Below, in pieces: positions 27,242-40,697 of a stretch of 64,000 bases of DNA (positions are counted from its first letter, which is position 1; each line of letters opens with the position of its first letter). The notes under the pieces are model-generated. The model was not told the origin of the DNA, searched no databases, and saw nothing but the letters and a program-made list of their open reading frames with translations. Position numbers and translations under genes: made by a program. This DNA is from Mycolicibacterium litorale. GTDB taxonomy: Bacteria > Actinomycetota > Actinomycetes > Mycobacteriales > Mycobacteriaceae. Where the stretch lies: positions 806,001 through 870,000 of the forward strand of contig CP019882.1 of the NCBI GenBank assembly GCA_002007745.1. Reading direction: 5' to 3'.

Positions 27242-28357
27242 CCGAACAACGATCGTCGTCGAAGCCGACGCGGGTGTTGATGATCCTGGACTCCTACAAC
27301 TTCGGCGGGGCGGAGAATCTGATCGCCGAACTGGGTCGGTATGCCCCCGCGGCCCTTGACGTCTCCGTCGCCAGCCTGGCGCCACAGGACAGCGGCAGGA
27401 ACGCCATGCTCGGGCGGCTGGCTGACGCGGGCCTGGACCCCACCTACATCTCCGTTCGAAAACTGTTGGACCCCCGCGGTTTCACCCGTCTGGTGCGCGC
27501 GTTGCGCGACGCACCGGTGGACGTCGTGCATGCCCACCTCGGGTACTCCGCGACCTTGGTCCCACTCGCGGCGCGGCTGGTCGGTAAGCCGGTCGTCGCC
27601 ACTCTGCATCTGAGCCCCCAGCCGCACAGTGGTCGTGGGGAATGGCTCAAAGAGCGATTGTCGGTGCGTATTCCGGCTCGGCTGGGTCGGCTGGTGCTGG
27701 TGTCCCAACATGCCTTCGACCAATACGCCAAGCGGCACGGGCCGGCCCGCTCGACGTGGCGGATGATCCCCAACGGCGTCGATGTCAGCCGCTATACGGT
27801 ACGGCCCGGGCTGCGCTCCACCGAGCGACCGATGTGGGCGGTGGTCGCCGCGCTGCGTCCGGACAAGAACCATGTCGACCTCGTCCGGGCGTGGGCCGGT
27901 GTGGTGGCGGTGCACCCGGGCGCAACCCTGCTGGTGGTGGGCGACGGGCCAAGCCGATCCGACATCGAGGACGCGATAGCCGAAGCGGGACTGGCAGATT
28001 CGGTGCGGCTGCTGGGCCGGCGTGAGGACGTGCCCGAGATTCTGGCCACCGTCGACGGAGTGGTGTCGGCCTCCGTCGACGAGGCGCTGCCGACCGCGCT
28101 GATCGAGGCGGGCGCCAGCGGGCTGCCCGTGGTGGCCTCCGATGCCGGGGGTACCCGGGAAATCGTTGTGGACAGGGTGACCGGCCGACTGGTGCCGCTG
28201 CGTGACGTGCCGGCACTGACCGGCGCACTGCTGGAGACCATCGGCAATCCCGAACGTGCCGCCGCATACGGCGCCGCAGGCCGGGCGCAAGCCGAAGAGA
28301 AGTACTCGATGCGGACGTGGGTCAACGGGCTCGAACGGCTCTACCGGGAGGTCATCG

Positions 28358-28371
<14 letters not shown>
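27238..28371 (+). CDS. GT4-type glycosyltransferase
   Basis: A 377-residue GT-B glycosyltransferase. The N-terminal glycine loop is in DSYNFGGAENLIAELG. The C-terminal domain has WAVVAALRPDKNHVDLVRAW, LLVVGDGPSRSDIE and the EX7E region DEALPTALIEAGASGLPVVA. TTG 27238 overlaps the flippase stop as TTGA, strong evidence of translational coupling. It belongs to the polysaccharide assembly operon; sugar specificity is unknown. It overlaps the following gene by 14 bases. Confidence 0.88.
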
Positions 28372-32463
<4,092 letters not shown>

Positions 32464-32545
32464 AGGGGTCAACGGTAATGCAAATCCGGTCTGCCATCGC
32501 GGCGGCTTTGTCTCTGTGTCCCGGCCTGCAAGATAGGTTGTTCAC

Positions 32546-33562
32546 GTGCGATTAGGCGTGCTCGACGTGGGCAGTAACACAGTTCATCTGCTGGTGGTCG
32601 ACGCCCATCGGGGCGGGCACCCGACTCCGATGAGTTCCACCAAAGCCGCGCTGCGCCTGGCCGAGGCCATCGACGACTCCGGCAAGCTCACCCGCCGCGG
32701 TGCCGACAAGCTCGTCGACACCGTCGACGAATTCGCGAAGATCGCGGCCAGCTCGGGGTGTGCCGACCTGATGGCCTTCGCCACCTCCGCGGTCCGTGAC
32801 GCCAAGAACTCCGAGGACGTGCTGGCCCGGGTGCTGGCCGAGACCGGAGTGAACCTGCAAGTGTTGTCCGGCGCCAACGAGTCCCGGCTGACCTTCCTGG
32901 CGGTGCGCCGGTGGTACGGCTGGAGCGCGGGGCGGATCATCAACCTGGACATCGGTGGCGGTTCCCTGGAACTGTCCAACGGGGTCGACGAGGCACCCGA
33001 GGTGGCGCTGTCGCTGCCATTGGGGGCGGGCCGGCTGACCCGGGAATGGCTGCCCGACGATCCGCCGGGCCGACGACGGGTCGCCATGTTGCGCGACTGG
33101 CTGGACAACGAGTTGGCCGAAGCCAGCGCCTTCGTCCTGGACGCGGGGCTGCCCGACCTGGCGGTGGCGACGTCCAAGACCTTCCGCTCGCTGGCCAGGC
33201 TGACCGGCGCGGCGCCGTCGGGTGCCGGACCGAGGGTCAAGCGGACGCTGACGGCCAACGGCCTGAGGCAACTCATATCTTTCATCTCTAGGATGACCAC
33301 TGCTGACCGGGCCGAGTTGGAAGGAGTCAGTGCCGAGCGGGCGCCACAGATCGTGGCCGGCGCTCTGGTGGCGGAGGCGAGCATGAGAGCACTGTCATTG
33401 GACTACGTGGACATCTGTCCGTGGGCGCTGCGCGAGGGCATCATCCTGCGCCGACTCGACAGTGAAGCTGACGGAACCGCCTTGGTCGAGACGGCCGTGG
33501 GGGATGCTGGAAGCCAGGATTTTGATCGGTCGACTGCCGCCCGATCGAGAGGCACACGATGA
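32546..33562 (+). CDS. ppx1: Exopolyphosphatase / guanosine pentaphosphatase family
   Basis: A 338-residue member of the Ppx/GppA family (ASKHA fold). Diagnostic pieces are LDVGSNTVHLLVVD at the start, FATSAVRDAKNSE and LDIGGGSLELSNG. These enzymes hydrolyse polyphosphate from the end or pppGpp; M. tuberculosis Rv0496 is the equivalent. GTG 32546 was chosen. TAGGTT lies six bases before it, so the mRNA may be leaderless. Its last four bases overlap the next ATG, so the two are coupled. Confidence 0.92.
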   Translation: MRLGVLDVGSNTVHLLVVDAHRGGHPTPMSSTKAALRLAEAIDDSGKLTRRGADKLVDTVDEFAKIAASSGCADLMAFATSAVRDAKNSEDVLARVLAETGVNLQVLSGANESRLTFLAVRRWYGWSAGRIINLDIGGGSLELSNGVDEAPEVALSLPLGAGRLTREWLPDDPPGRRRVAMLRDWLDNELAEASAFVLDAGLPDLAVATSKTFRSLARLTGAAPSGAGPRVKRTLTANGLRQLISFISRMTTADRAELEGVSAERAPQIVAGALVAEASMRALSLDYVDICPWALREGIILRRLDSEADGTALVETAVGDAGSQDFDRSTAARSRGTR

Positions 33563-34548
33563 CTGCACCAGATGACGAGAACAGCCGGCCGATTTCGGTG
33601 GCCGAGCTGCTCGCGAAGAACGGGACGATCGGCTCGCCCCCGGTGGGTGGCCGTCGCCGTCGCCGGCGCGGCAACAGCGATGCCGTCACCGTCGCCGAAC
33701 TGACCGGCGAGATCCCCATCTTCCGCACCGGTGAGATCCCGATCGCGCGCACCGGTGAGATCCCGGTCTCCCGTGATGACGACGCCGATGAGGCCCGACC
33801 CGACGTCGACGAGGACACCACGGCGGCGCCCGCGGCCGAGGCGCCGGCCACCAACGGGTCGGCCCCGCCGGTCGAGGACGAGTCGCCGCCACGCCCATTC
33901 GAGGCGCCGCCGCAGCGCTCCGACAACCCCCTGCCCAGCCGTGAGCGCGGTCCCGAACGCAGTCACGACCCGCGGCCCAAGCGCCGACCGGAGCCGGCGC
34001 CCGCGGTGGCGGCATCGGAGTCCGACGCCGAGCAGATGGCCTTCGACCCGGTCGACGAATCGGCTCCACTGCTCGAACTCGCGGCCGAGGAGCAGGTGGA
34101 CGAGGCTGCCGAGTTGCAGTCCTATCTGCGCTCGTCGGGAGGAACCCTGTTCGGGGGACAGACGGTGGCCGACGACCTGGCCCGGCGCGGCGTCGTCGAC
34201 GAGGACGAGCAGGCGGTCGGCGCGGTGGCGGTGGCCACCAGGGGCGAGGCCGAGACCGAGGACGACCTTGCCGGCGAGAGCAAGCTCACCGCGTTGTGGC
34301 GGGCCCTGGTGGTGGTGGGTCAGTCGATCCTCGCGGTGGCCTTCGGTGCCGGATTGTTCGTCGCCTTCGACCAGCTGTGGCGGTGGAACAACATCATCGC
34401 GCTGGTGTTGTCGGTGCTGGTCATCCTGGGCCTGGTGGTGGCCGTCCGGATCGTGCGCAAGACCGAGGACATCGCCAGCACGTTGATCGCGGTGGCGGTC
34501 GGCGCCCTGGTCACGCTCGGACCGCTGGCACTGCTGCAGTCGACCTGA
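33559..34548 (+). CDS. Conserved membrane protein with disordered N-terminus (Rv0497 type)
   Basis: A 329-residue protein. Residues 1 to about 235 are disordered and acidic/Pro-rich with tandem TGEIPI motifs (TGEIPIFRTGEIPIARTGEI), candidate phosphorylation sites. The C-terminal 90 residues contain three hydrophobic helices (ALVVVGQSILAVAFGAGLFV; IALVLSVLVILGLVVAV; LIAVAVGALVTLGPLAL). Its role is unknown. ATG 33559 overlaps the ppx1 stop. It belongs to the ppx1-isomerase-thioesterase-proC cluster. Confidence 0.82.
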   Translation: MTAPDDENSRPISVAELLAKNGTIGSPPVGGRRRRRRGNSDAVTVAELTGEIPIFRTGEIPIARTGEIPVSRDDDADEARPDVDEDTTAAPAAEAPATNGSAPPVEDESPPRPFEAPPQRSDNPLPSRERGPERSHDPRPKRRPEPAPAVAASESDAEQMAFDPVDESAPLLELAAEEQVDEAAELQSYLRSSGGTLFGGQTVADDLARRGVVDEDEQAVGAVAVATRGEAETEDDLAGESKLTALWRALVVVGQSILAVAFGAGLFVAFDQLWRWNNIIALVLSVLVILGLVVAVRIVRKTEDIASTLIAVAVGALVTLGPLALLQST

Positions 34549-34555
34549 TTCGTCA

Positions 34556-35401
34556 GTGCGCCCAGCCATCAAGGTCGGTCTGTCGACGGCCTCGGTCTAT
34601 CCGCTGAGGACCGAGGCCGCTTTCGAGTACGCGGCCGAACTGGGGTACGACGGCGTCGAGCTGATGGTGTGGGCCGAAACGGTCAGCCAGGACATCGGCG
34701 CGATCGCCACGCTGTCTCGCCGCTACAACATGCCGGTGCTGTCGGTGCACGCCCCGTGTCTGCTCATCTCGCAGCGGGTATGGGGCGCCAATCCGATCCC
34801 CAAACTGACCCGCAGCGTGCAGGCCGCCGAACGGCTCGGAGCGCAGACCGTGGTGGTGCACCCACCGTTCCGGTGGCAGCGGCGCTACGCCGACGGATTC
34901 AGCGACCAGGTCGCCGAACTGGAAAGCCGCAGCGACGTCCTGGTGGCCGTGGAGAACATGTTCCCCTTCCGCGCGGACCGGTTCTTCGGCTCCGGGCAGC
35001 CGTCGATCGAACGGATGCGCAAGCGCGGCGGGCTTCCCGGTGTGGGCATCTCGGCGTTCGCGCCCTCCTATGACCCGCTCGACGGTAACCATGCCCACTA
35101 CACGCTGGATCTGTCCCACACGGCGACGGCCGGCACCGACGCATTGGACATGGCCAGACGGATGGGCTCGGGGCTGGTGCACCTGCACCTGTGTGACGGC
35201 AGCGGCGCCTCCACCGACGAACATCTGGTTCCCGGGCACGGCAGCCAACCCACCGTGGAGGTGTGCCAGATGCTGGCCGGCAGTGACTTCGCCGGGCATG
35301 TCATCCTCGAGGTCACCACCTCCGGTGCGCGCACCAAGGGCGAGCGCGAGGCGCTGCTGGCCGAGTCGCTTCAGTTCGCACGCACCCATCTGCTGCGCTG
35401 A
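34556..35401 (+). CDS. Sugar phosphate isomerase/epimerase (AP endonuclease 2-like TIM barrel)
   Basis: A 281-residue xylose-isomerase-like TIM-barrel protein. Metal-ligand regions are recognisable in ELGYDGVELMVW, VLVAVENMFPF (Glu), TLDLSHTATAG (Asp/His) and VHLHLCDGSG (His/Asp). The substrate is not predictable. It corresponds to M. tuberculosis Rv0498. GTG 34556 was chosen and is 7 bases from the previous stop, so the gene is probably in the same operon. Confidence 0.85.
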   Translation: MRPAIKVGLSTASVYPLRTEAAFEYAAELGYDGVELMVWAETVSQDIGAIATLSRRYNMPVLSVHAPCLLISQRVWGANPIPKLTRSVQAAERLGAQTVVVHPPFRWQRRYADGFSDQVAELESRSDVLVAVENMFPFRADRFFGSGQPSIERMRKRGGLPGVGISAFAPSYDPLDGNHAHYTLDLSHTATAGTDALDMARRMGSGLVHLHLCDGSGASTDEHLVPGHGSQPTVEVCQMLAGSDFAGHVILEVTTSGARTKGEREALLAESLQFARTHLLR

Positions 35402-35420
35402 GCGCGCGAGAAAGGTCTCG

Positions 35421-36227
35421 ATGACTCCCCGCTTCTCCGACGCGATGGTGTTGCATCCACTCGATCACGGTTTTTCGGCAAACCTCAACGAGCACTGGAC
35501 CATTGGGCCCAAGATCCACGGCGGCGTGATGTTGGCGCTGTGCGCCAAGGCCGCCCGCGAGGCGTATGCCGGGCATGCCGGGAGCACTTTCGAGCCGGTG
35601 GCGGTGTCGGCGGATTTCCTGTCGGCGCCCGACCCCGGCGAGGTGCGACTGACCACCACCGTGCGCAAGCGCGGGCGCCGGATCGGGCTGGTCGACGTCG
35701 CGCTCGACCAGGGCGACCGGACCTGCGTGCGGGCCGTGGTCACCCTTGGGGAGCCGGAGCATCGTGCCGAGCCGCTGTTGTCGGCCAACCCGGTCACGGC
35801 GCTGATGACTGCGGAGCCGCCCGCACACGTGGCCCCGATCGGCCCCGGCCATCCCGCGGCCGCGATCAACAACCTCGCCCGCGGCTGCGACATCCGCCCC
35901 GAGCTTTCCGAGACCTTCACCGAGTCCGGAGCGCCGGTGTTCACCATCTGGGTGCGCCCGAAGGACGAACCGGTGGATGTGCTGTTCGCGTTGATGTGCG
36001 GCGACATCTCGGTGCCGGTCTGCTACGCGGTCGGTCGCCGGGGGTGGGCCCCGACGGTGCAGATGACGGCCTATCTGCGCGGGCTGCCCGCCGACGGGTG
36101 GCTGCGGGTGGCGTGCACGACGACGCAGATCGGACGGGACTGGTTCGACGAGGACCACACCGTGGTCGACAGTGCCGGCCGCATCATCGTGCAGACGCGG
36201 CAGCTGGCGCTGGTCCCGCCCGAATAG
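35421..36227 (+). CDS. Acyl-CoA thioesterase family protein (hotdog fold)
   Basis: A 268-residue double-hotdog-like protein (TesB-type) corresponding to M. tuberculosis Rv0499. Typical segments are WTIGPKIHGGVMLALCAKAA near the start, VAVSADFLSAPDPGEV, and QMTAYLRGLPADGWL in the second half. It probably hydrolyses an acyl-CoA, with chain preference unknown. ATG 35421 follows GAAAGG. It precedes proC, from which a strong hairpin separates it. Confidence 0.82.
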   Translation: MTPRFSDAMVLHPLDHGFSANLNEHWTIGPKIHGGVMLALCAKAAREAYAGHAGSTFEPVAVSADFLSAPDPGEVRLTTTVRKRGRRIGLVDVALDQGDRTCVRAVVTLGEPEHRAEPLLSANPVTALMTAEPPAHVAPIGPGHPAAAINNLARGCDIRPELSETFTESGAPVFTIWVRPKDEPVDVLFALMCGDISVPVCYAVGRRGWAPTVQMTAYLRGLPADGWLRVACTTTQIGRDWFDEDHTVVDSAGRIIVQTRQLALVPPE

Positions 36228-36233
36228 GGCTGC

Positions 36234-36270
36234 GGCGCGCTTGTCTCCGCTGGGCGGCCACAAGCGCGCC
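36234..36270 (+). terminator. Hairpin terminator after the thioesterase gene
   Basis: GGCGCGCTTGT (36234-36244) and ACAAGCGCGCC (36260-36270) are perfectly complementary over 11 bases, with a 15-base loop. There is no T tract, as is usual for mycobacterial I-shaped terminators. It lies 7 bases after the thioesterase stop and before proC. Confidence 0.55.
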
Positions 36271-36312
36271 GAAATCGCGGGGGCGGGTGCGGGCCCGATA
36301 GGGTTCTGCGAC

Positions 36313-37176
36313 ATGGCCAGAATCGCGATCATCGGTGGCGGCAGCATGGGCGAGGCAATCCTGGCGGGGTTGCTCCGGTCCGGCCGCCAAGTCAAGGACC
36401 TGGTGGTTTCCGAGCGGATGCCCGAGCGTGCCCGCTACCTCGGCGAGAAGTACTCGGTCCAGGTCGCCGCGGTTGCCGAAGCGGTCGAAACGGCCGGATT
36501 CATTGTGGTGGCGGTCAAGCCGGCCGACGCGGAGAGTGTGGTCGGCGAGATCGCCGAGGCTGCCGCCCAGGCCGAGAGCGATACCGTCGAGCAGGTCTTC
36601 GTCAGTGTCGTCGCGGGAGTGACGATCAACTTCTACGAGACCCGGCTGCCCGCAGGCTCCCCGGTGATCCGGGTAATGCCCAACACCCCGGCCCTGGTCG
36701 GCGCGGGCGTCAGCGCGCTGTCAGCGGGCCGTTTCGCCACACCTGAGCAGCTCGCCGACGTCTCCGGCCTGTTTCGGTCGGTCGGCGACGTGCTGACCGT
36801 CCCCGAGAGCCAGCTCGACGCCGTCACGGCGCTGTCCGGATCGGGGCCGGCGTACTTCTTCCTGTTCATCGAGGCGTTGGTCGATGCGGGGGTCGCCAAC
36901 GGCCTGTCCCGGGCCGTCGCCACCGATCTGGCGGTGCAGACGATGGCCGGATCGGCGGCGATGCTGCTGGAACGCCTCGACAGTCAGCGGGCGGCTGGCG
37001 AAGATGTCGCGCTGGATACCTCGCCGAGCCGGTTGCGGGCCATGGTCACCTCCCCGGGCGGGACCACCGCCGCTGGCCTGCGCGAACTTGAGCGGGCAGG
37101 GGTGCGGGCAGCCATCGCCAACGCCATCGACGCCGCGAAAACACGCTCTGAGCAGCTAGGAATTACATCAGAGTAG
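36313..37176 (+). CDS. proC: Pyrroline-5-carboxylate reductase
   Basis: ProC makes proline from pyrroline-5-carboxylate using NAD(P)H. The 287-residue protein has the Rossmann start MARIAIIGGGSMGEAI, VIRVMPNTPALVGAG and the C-terminal signature TSPGGTTAAGLRELERAG. ATG 36313 was chosen over an upstream in-frame start because it gives the standard N-terminus and follows the hairpin terminator. Equivalent to M. tuberculosis Rv0500. Confidence 0.95.
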   Translation: MARIAIIGGGSMGEAILAGLLRSGRQVKDLVVSERMPERARYLGEKYSVQVAAVAEAVETAGFIVVAVKPADAESVVGEIAEAAAQAESDTVEQVFVSVVAGVTINFYETRLPAGSPVIRVMPNTPALVGAGVSALSAGRFATPEQLADVSGLFRSVGDVLTVPESQLDAVTALSGSGPAYFFLFIEALVDAGVANGLSRAVATDLAVQTMAGSAAMLLERLDSQRAAGEDVALDTSPSRLRAMVTSPGGTTAAGLRELERAGVRAAIANAIDAAKTRSEQLGITSE

Positions 37177-37316
37177 TTCAAGAAAATTATGATGGATTGA
37201 CCCACACCCGTCGCAGTAACCCCACCCGCCACGCTATTCTCCTCGTGTATGCACGGCCTCGGTGCCAGCGGTGGGGAAGCCGCTGGAACTGACCGTGCCT
37301 GACGGATTGGGTTGCG

Positions 37317-37580
37317 ATGACGTCTATGAACGGGCCATCGGCGCGGGATTCGGCTGGGAAATCGGCGCGCGATGCCGGTGGCGCCGACGCCGCACCGGCC
37401 GCCAGAGCTCAGTTTCTCACCGTCGCCGAAGTGGCCGCGCTGATGCGGGTCAGCAAGATGACGGTTTATCGCCTGGTGCACAACGGTGAACTACCCGCGG
37501 TCCGGGTCGGGCGCTCGTTCCGGGTGCACGCCAAGGCCGTCCACGACCTGTTGGAGACCTCCTACTTCGACGCAGGCTGA
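37317..37580 (+). CDS. Excisionase-family helix-turn-helix protein (Rv0500A type)
   Basis: An 87-residue protein. After a disordered 30-residue N-terminus, residues 32-85 form a MerR/excisionase-like winged helix (FLTVAEVAALMRVSKMTVYR then GELPAVRVGRSFRV). In this family the protein binds DNA as an architectural or regulatory factor; despite the name there is no phage nearby. It lies between proC and the bS22 gene as in M. tuberculosis. ATG 37317 is used; a -10-like TATTCT lies about 70 bases upstream. Confidence 0.85.
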   Translation: MTSMNGPSARDSAGKSARDAGGADAAPAARAQFLTVAEVAALMRVSKMTVYRLVHNGELPAVRVGRSFRVHAKAVHDLLETSYFDAG

Positions 37581-37730
37581 TTTCTTTCGGCGCACGCGGC
37601 TCATCGCCGGTTAACGCAGCGGTCTCCGACCGGCCGTTTTCCGTTCCGCCTGCCCGCTTAGGTAAGGTGTCCCAGACACAAAGAAGCCTGCCCTGGTGTG
37701 GGCACTGCGAGGACTTAGGTAGCGGAATTC

Positions 37731-37832
37731 ATGGGTTCAGTCATTAAGAAGCGGCGTAAGCGCATGTCGAAGAAGAAGCACCGCAAGCTGCTGCGTCGTA
37801 CCCGGGTTCAGCGCAGAAAACTCGGCAAGTAG
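37731..37832 (+). CDS. Small ribosomal protein bS22
   Basis: A 33-residue, extremely basic peptide: [20 protein letters not shown] followed by [13 protein letters not shown]. It matches the small-subunit protein bS22 seen in mycobacterial ribosome structures and encoded next to galE2 (Rv0500B). It is below the size at which many gene finders report. A GC-rich palindrome follows the stop by 6 bases and probably terminates transcription. Confidence 0.93.
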
Positions 37833-37838
37833 TCGCCG

Positions 37839-37856
37839 GCCGGGCGCGCGCCCGGC
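37839..37856 (+). terminator. Palindromic terminator after bS22 gene
   Basis: GCCGGGCGC (37839-37847) and GCGCCCGGC (37848-37856) make a perfect 18-base palindrome 6 bases after the bS22 stop, followed by GTTCTC. Either cruciform or hairpin would be very stable. Confidence 0.55.
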
Positions 37857-37902
37857 GTTCTCGCGTCATGCCGCACCACGGCCCGGCCGATAGGCTGTGC
37901 AG

Positions 37903-39006
37903 ATGGATTCCGGCGGCACCGACATCGGCTCCGACTCCGGCGGTGGGTCTGGCCCCGGGGCCCCGCACTACCCCAAGGTGGTGCTGGTCACCGGAGCCTG
38001 CCGCTTCCTCGGCGGCTATCTGACCGCGCGGTTGGCGCAGAACCCGTTGATCAACAAGGTCATCGCGGTCGACGCCATCGCCCCGAGCAAGGACCTGCTG
38101 CGCCGGATGGGAAGGGCCGAATTCGTTCGCGCCGACATCCGGAACCCGTTCATCGCCAAGGTGATCCGCAACGGTGACGTCGACACCGTGGTGCACGCTG
38201 CCGCGGCGTCGTACGCCCCGCGTTCGGGTGGTCGTGCGACGTTGAAAGAGATCAACGTCATGGGCGCGATGCAGTTGTTCGCGGCCTGCCAGAAGGCGCC
38301 GTCGGTGCGGCGGGTGATCCTCAAGTCGACCTCCGAGGTGTACGGGTCGCATCCGCACGACCCAGTGGTCTACACCGAGGACAGCAGCAGCCGTCGTCCG
38401 CCGCGCGAGGGTTTCGCCCGCGACAGCATCGACATCGAGGGGTACGCCCGCGGGCTGGGCCGGCGCCGGCCCGACATCGCGGTCACCATCCTGCGGCTGG
38501 CCAACATGATCGGGCCCGGCATGGACACCGCGCTGTCGCGGTACCTGGCCGGCCCGTTGGTGCCCACGGTGCTCGGACACGACGCCCGGCTGCAGCTGCT
38601 GCACGAGCAGGACGCCCTGGGCGCACTGGAACGCGCCACGATGGCCGGCCGGTCCGGCACGTTCAACATCGGCGCGGACGGGATCATCATGATGTCGCAG
38701 GCGATCCGGCGCTCCGGCCGCATTGCGTTTCCAGTGCCCGGCGTCGGGGTTCGGCTACTGGAATCGTTGCGAAAGGCCACGAGGAACTCCGAACTCACCC
38801 GCGACCAGATGGATTGGCTGAGTTACGGCCGGGTCATGGACACCTCGAGGATGAAAACCGAGTTGGGCTTCGCGCCGAAATGGACGACGATAGAGGCATT
38901 CGACGACTATGTGCGCGGCAGAGGTTTGACACCGATCATCGATCCGAAATGGGTAGGCTCTGTGGAGAGTCGCGCGGTCGCCGTCGCTCAGCGATGGGGC
39001 AGCTGA
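37903..39006 (+). CDS. galE2: NAD-dependent epimerase/dehydratase (GalE2 type)
   Basis: A 367-residue extended-SDR protein. The dinucleotide site VVLVTGACRFLGGYLTARLA is intact, and STSEVYGS supplies a possible catalytic Ser/Thr. The expected Tyr-xxx-Lys pair is not seen: the region reads IEGYARGLGRRRPD, with no Lys. This is also so in the M. tuberculosis Rv0501 protein as I recall it, so galactose epimerase activity is doubtful. ATG 37903 was chosen; GTG 37897 is an alternative. Its neighbour is an acyltransferase, so a role in envelope lipid or sugar metabolism is possible. Confidence 0.82.
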   Translation: MDSGGTDIGSDSGGGSGPGAPHYPKVVLVTGACRFLGGYLTARLAQNPLINKVIAVDAIAPSKDLLRRMGRAEFVRADIRNPFIAKVIRNGDVDTVVHAAAASYAPRSGGRATLKEINVMGAMQLFAACQKAPSVRRVILKSTSEVYGSHPHDPVVYTEDSSSRRPPREGFARDSIDIEGYARGLGRRRPDIAVTILRLANMIGPGMDTALSRYLAGPLVPTVLGHDARLQLLHEQDALGALERATMAGRSGTFNIGADGIIMMSQAIRRSGRIAFPVPGVGVRLLESLRKATRNSELTRDQMDWLSYGRVMDTSRMKTELGFAPKWTTIEAFDDYVRGRGLTPIIDPKWVGSVESRAVAVAQRWGS

Positions 39007-39028
39007 TGGTGGGGAGAAGGTAACTGAA

Positions 39029-40093
39029 GTGGCGGGTGAATCAAAAGCGAAAGTGATTCCGCTGCATTCGAATTCGAGTCGTGCAGCGGCGGCTCGGCGG
39101 GCTGCCGCGCGCGCCGAGTCGGCTCGGCGGCATCCCTCGCTGCTGGCCGACCCCGGTACCCGGGCCTCGGCGCAGGACATCGCCGCCGTCGTCCGCGAGA
39201 TCGACGATCGCCGCGGCGCGACCGGCCAAGGGCGTGCCGATGACGCTCCCAACGAACTCGCACAACAGATTTCGGCGGTCGCCGATTTCGTTCGCAAACG
39301 GCTCACCGGCGATTACACCGTCGATGAATTCGGCTTCGATCCCCAATTCAACAATGCGCTCGTGCTGCCTTTGCTGCGGTTCTTTTTCCAGAACTGGTTT
39401 CGGGTCGAGGTCAGCGGGATCGAGAACCTGCCGCAGAGCGGCGCCGGCCTGGTGGTCGCCAACCACGCCGGGACGTTGCCCTTCGATGGCCTGATGTTGT
39501 CTGTTGCTGTTCATGACCACCACCCGGCGCACCGCGACCTTCGGTTGCTGGCCGCTGACATGGTGTTCGACATGCCGATGCTCGGCCCGATCGCGCGCAA
39601 GGCGGGGCACACCATGGCCTGCACCATCGACGCCCACCGGTTGTTGGCGGGCGGCGAGCTGACGGCGGTCTTCCCGGAGGGCTACAAGGGGCTGGGCAAG
39701 CACTTTCGCGACCGCTACAAGCTGCAGCGGTTCGGCCGCGGCGGGTTCGTCTCCGCGGCGTTGCGCACCAAGGCGCCGATCATTCCGTGCTCGATCGTCG
39801 GATCCGAGGAGATCTATCCGATGGTCGCCGACGTCAAGCTGCTCGCGCGGGTGCTCGGCCTGCCGTATTTCCCCATCACCCCGCTGTTCCCGCTGGCCGG
39901 GCCCGTCGGGCTGGTGCCGCTTCCGTCCAAGTGGCACATCGCATTCGGCACTCCGATCGAAACCGCCGACTACGACGAGACCGCGGCCGACGACCCGATG
40001 GTCACCTTCGAACTCACCGACCAGGTGCGGGAGACCATCCAGGCCACGCTCTATCAGTTGCTGACCAAGCGCCGCAATATGTTCCTGGGCTGA
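39029..40093 (+). CDS. PlsC-like acyltransferase (Rv0502 type)
   Basis: A 354-residue protein with a lysophospholipid-acyltransferase-like domain. The first box is VVANHAGTLPFDGLM; His and Asp are six residues apart rather than the usual four, as in some eukaryotic-type members. The second region is TAVFPEGYKGLGKHF with the EG signature. An Arg/Ala-rich N-terminus precedes it. It probably acylates a lipid or glycolipid acceptor at the membrane; the substrate is unknown. GTG 39029 is used; the start is weakly defined. The position matches M. tuberculosis Rv0502. Confidence 0.82.
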   Translation: MAGESKAKVIPLHSNSSRAAAARRAAARAESARRHPSLLADPGTRASAQDIAAVVREIDDRRGATGQGRADDAPNELAQQISAVADFVRKRLTGDYTVDEFGFDPQFNNALVLPLLRFFFQNWFRVEVSGIENLPQSGAGLVVANHAGTLPFDGLMLSVAVHDHHPAHRDLRLLAADMVFDMPMLGPIARKAGHTMACTIDAHRLLAGGELTAVFPEGYKGLGKHFRDRYKLQRFGRGGFVSAALRTKAPIIPCSIVGSEEIYPMVADVKLLARVLGLPYFPITPLFPLAGPVGLVPLPSKWHIAFGTPIETADYDETAADDPMVTFELTDQVRETIQATLYQLLTKRRNMFLG

Positions 40094-40101
40094 GCCCGCG
40101 C

Positions 40102-40614
40102 TCAGCCCGCGGTTTGCCGACCCAGTGCGGCGGCCGCGATCGCGGCCACCTGCGCGTTGGTCTCCTCCGCGCCGGCCGCCTCGCCGATCATGGTCACGAC
40201 GGTCGTCATCACCGGGTTGCCGTCTTCGTCGGTGACTTCGCTGCGCAATTCGCTGATGACCGTGCCGTGCGATTCGACCACCGAATCCAGCCACGAATCG
40301 AAGAACAATTTGTCGCCCGCGACGATCGGTCGGTGAAAGCGAATTTTCTGGTCGCGGTGGATGACGCGGGCGATGTTGATGCCCACGTCGAAGTTCCGGA
40401 AGATGTCGAGCTGCACCTGGCGTCCGGCGATCGCGATGAACGTCAGCGGGGCCACCACATTGGCGTAGCCGGCCGCCTTGGCGGCTTCCTCGCTGTAGTG
40501 CAGCGGATCATCCGACTGGATCGCCTTGGCGTACTCGCGGATCTTCTCCCGCCCGACCAGGTAGTAGTCCGGATAGCGGTAGTGGGTTCCGATGATGTCG
40601 CTGGCGATTGACAC
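40102..40614 (-). CDS. hadD: (3R)-hydroxyacyl-ACP dehydratase subunit HadD
   Basis: A 170-residue hotdog-fold protein of the MaoC/HadA-like class, equivalent to M. tuberculosis Rv0504c (HadD of FAS-II, needed for some mycolic acids). Recognisable pieces are [17 protein letters not shown] (catalytic Asp/His of hydratase 2 type), [12 protein letters not shown] and [19 protein letters not shown] 40614 is used. cmaA2, its neighbour in M. tuberculosis, is absent here. The gene ends 9 bases from the convergent acyltransferase stop. Confidence 0.85.
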   Translation of the reverse strand: MSIASDIIGTHYRYPDYYLVGREKIREYAKAIQSDDPLHYSEEAAKAAGYANVVAPLTFIAIAGRQVQLDIFRNFDVGINIARVIHRDQKIRFHRPIVAGDKLFFDSWLDSVVESHGTVISELRSEVTDEDGNPVMTTVVTMIGEAAGAEETNAQVAAIAAAALGRQTAG

Positions 40615-40697
40615 TCGGGGAGCCTATCAGCGGCTGACCGGTGCTCACGCCGCCGACTGTGGCGGTCAGCGCAGCGGTTTCGGCCGGCCGGCGGGCA

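Noticed and set aside
26587-28290. 567-codon minus-strand frame
   Set aside because: Antisense to the Wzx-like and GT4 genes; no motif.
37317-37580. Excisionase-like protein as a sign of a prophage
   Set aside because: It is a conserved mycobacterial housekeeping DNA-binding protein beside proC; no integrase, attachment site or phage gene is near.
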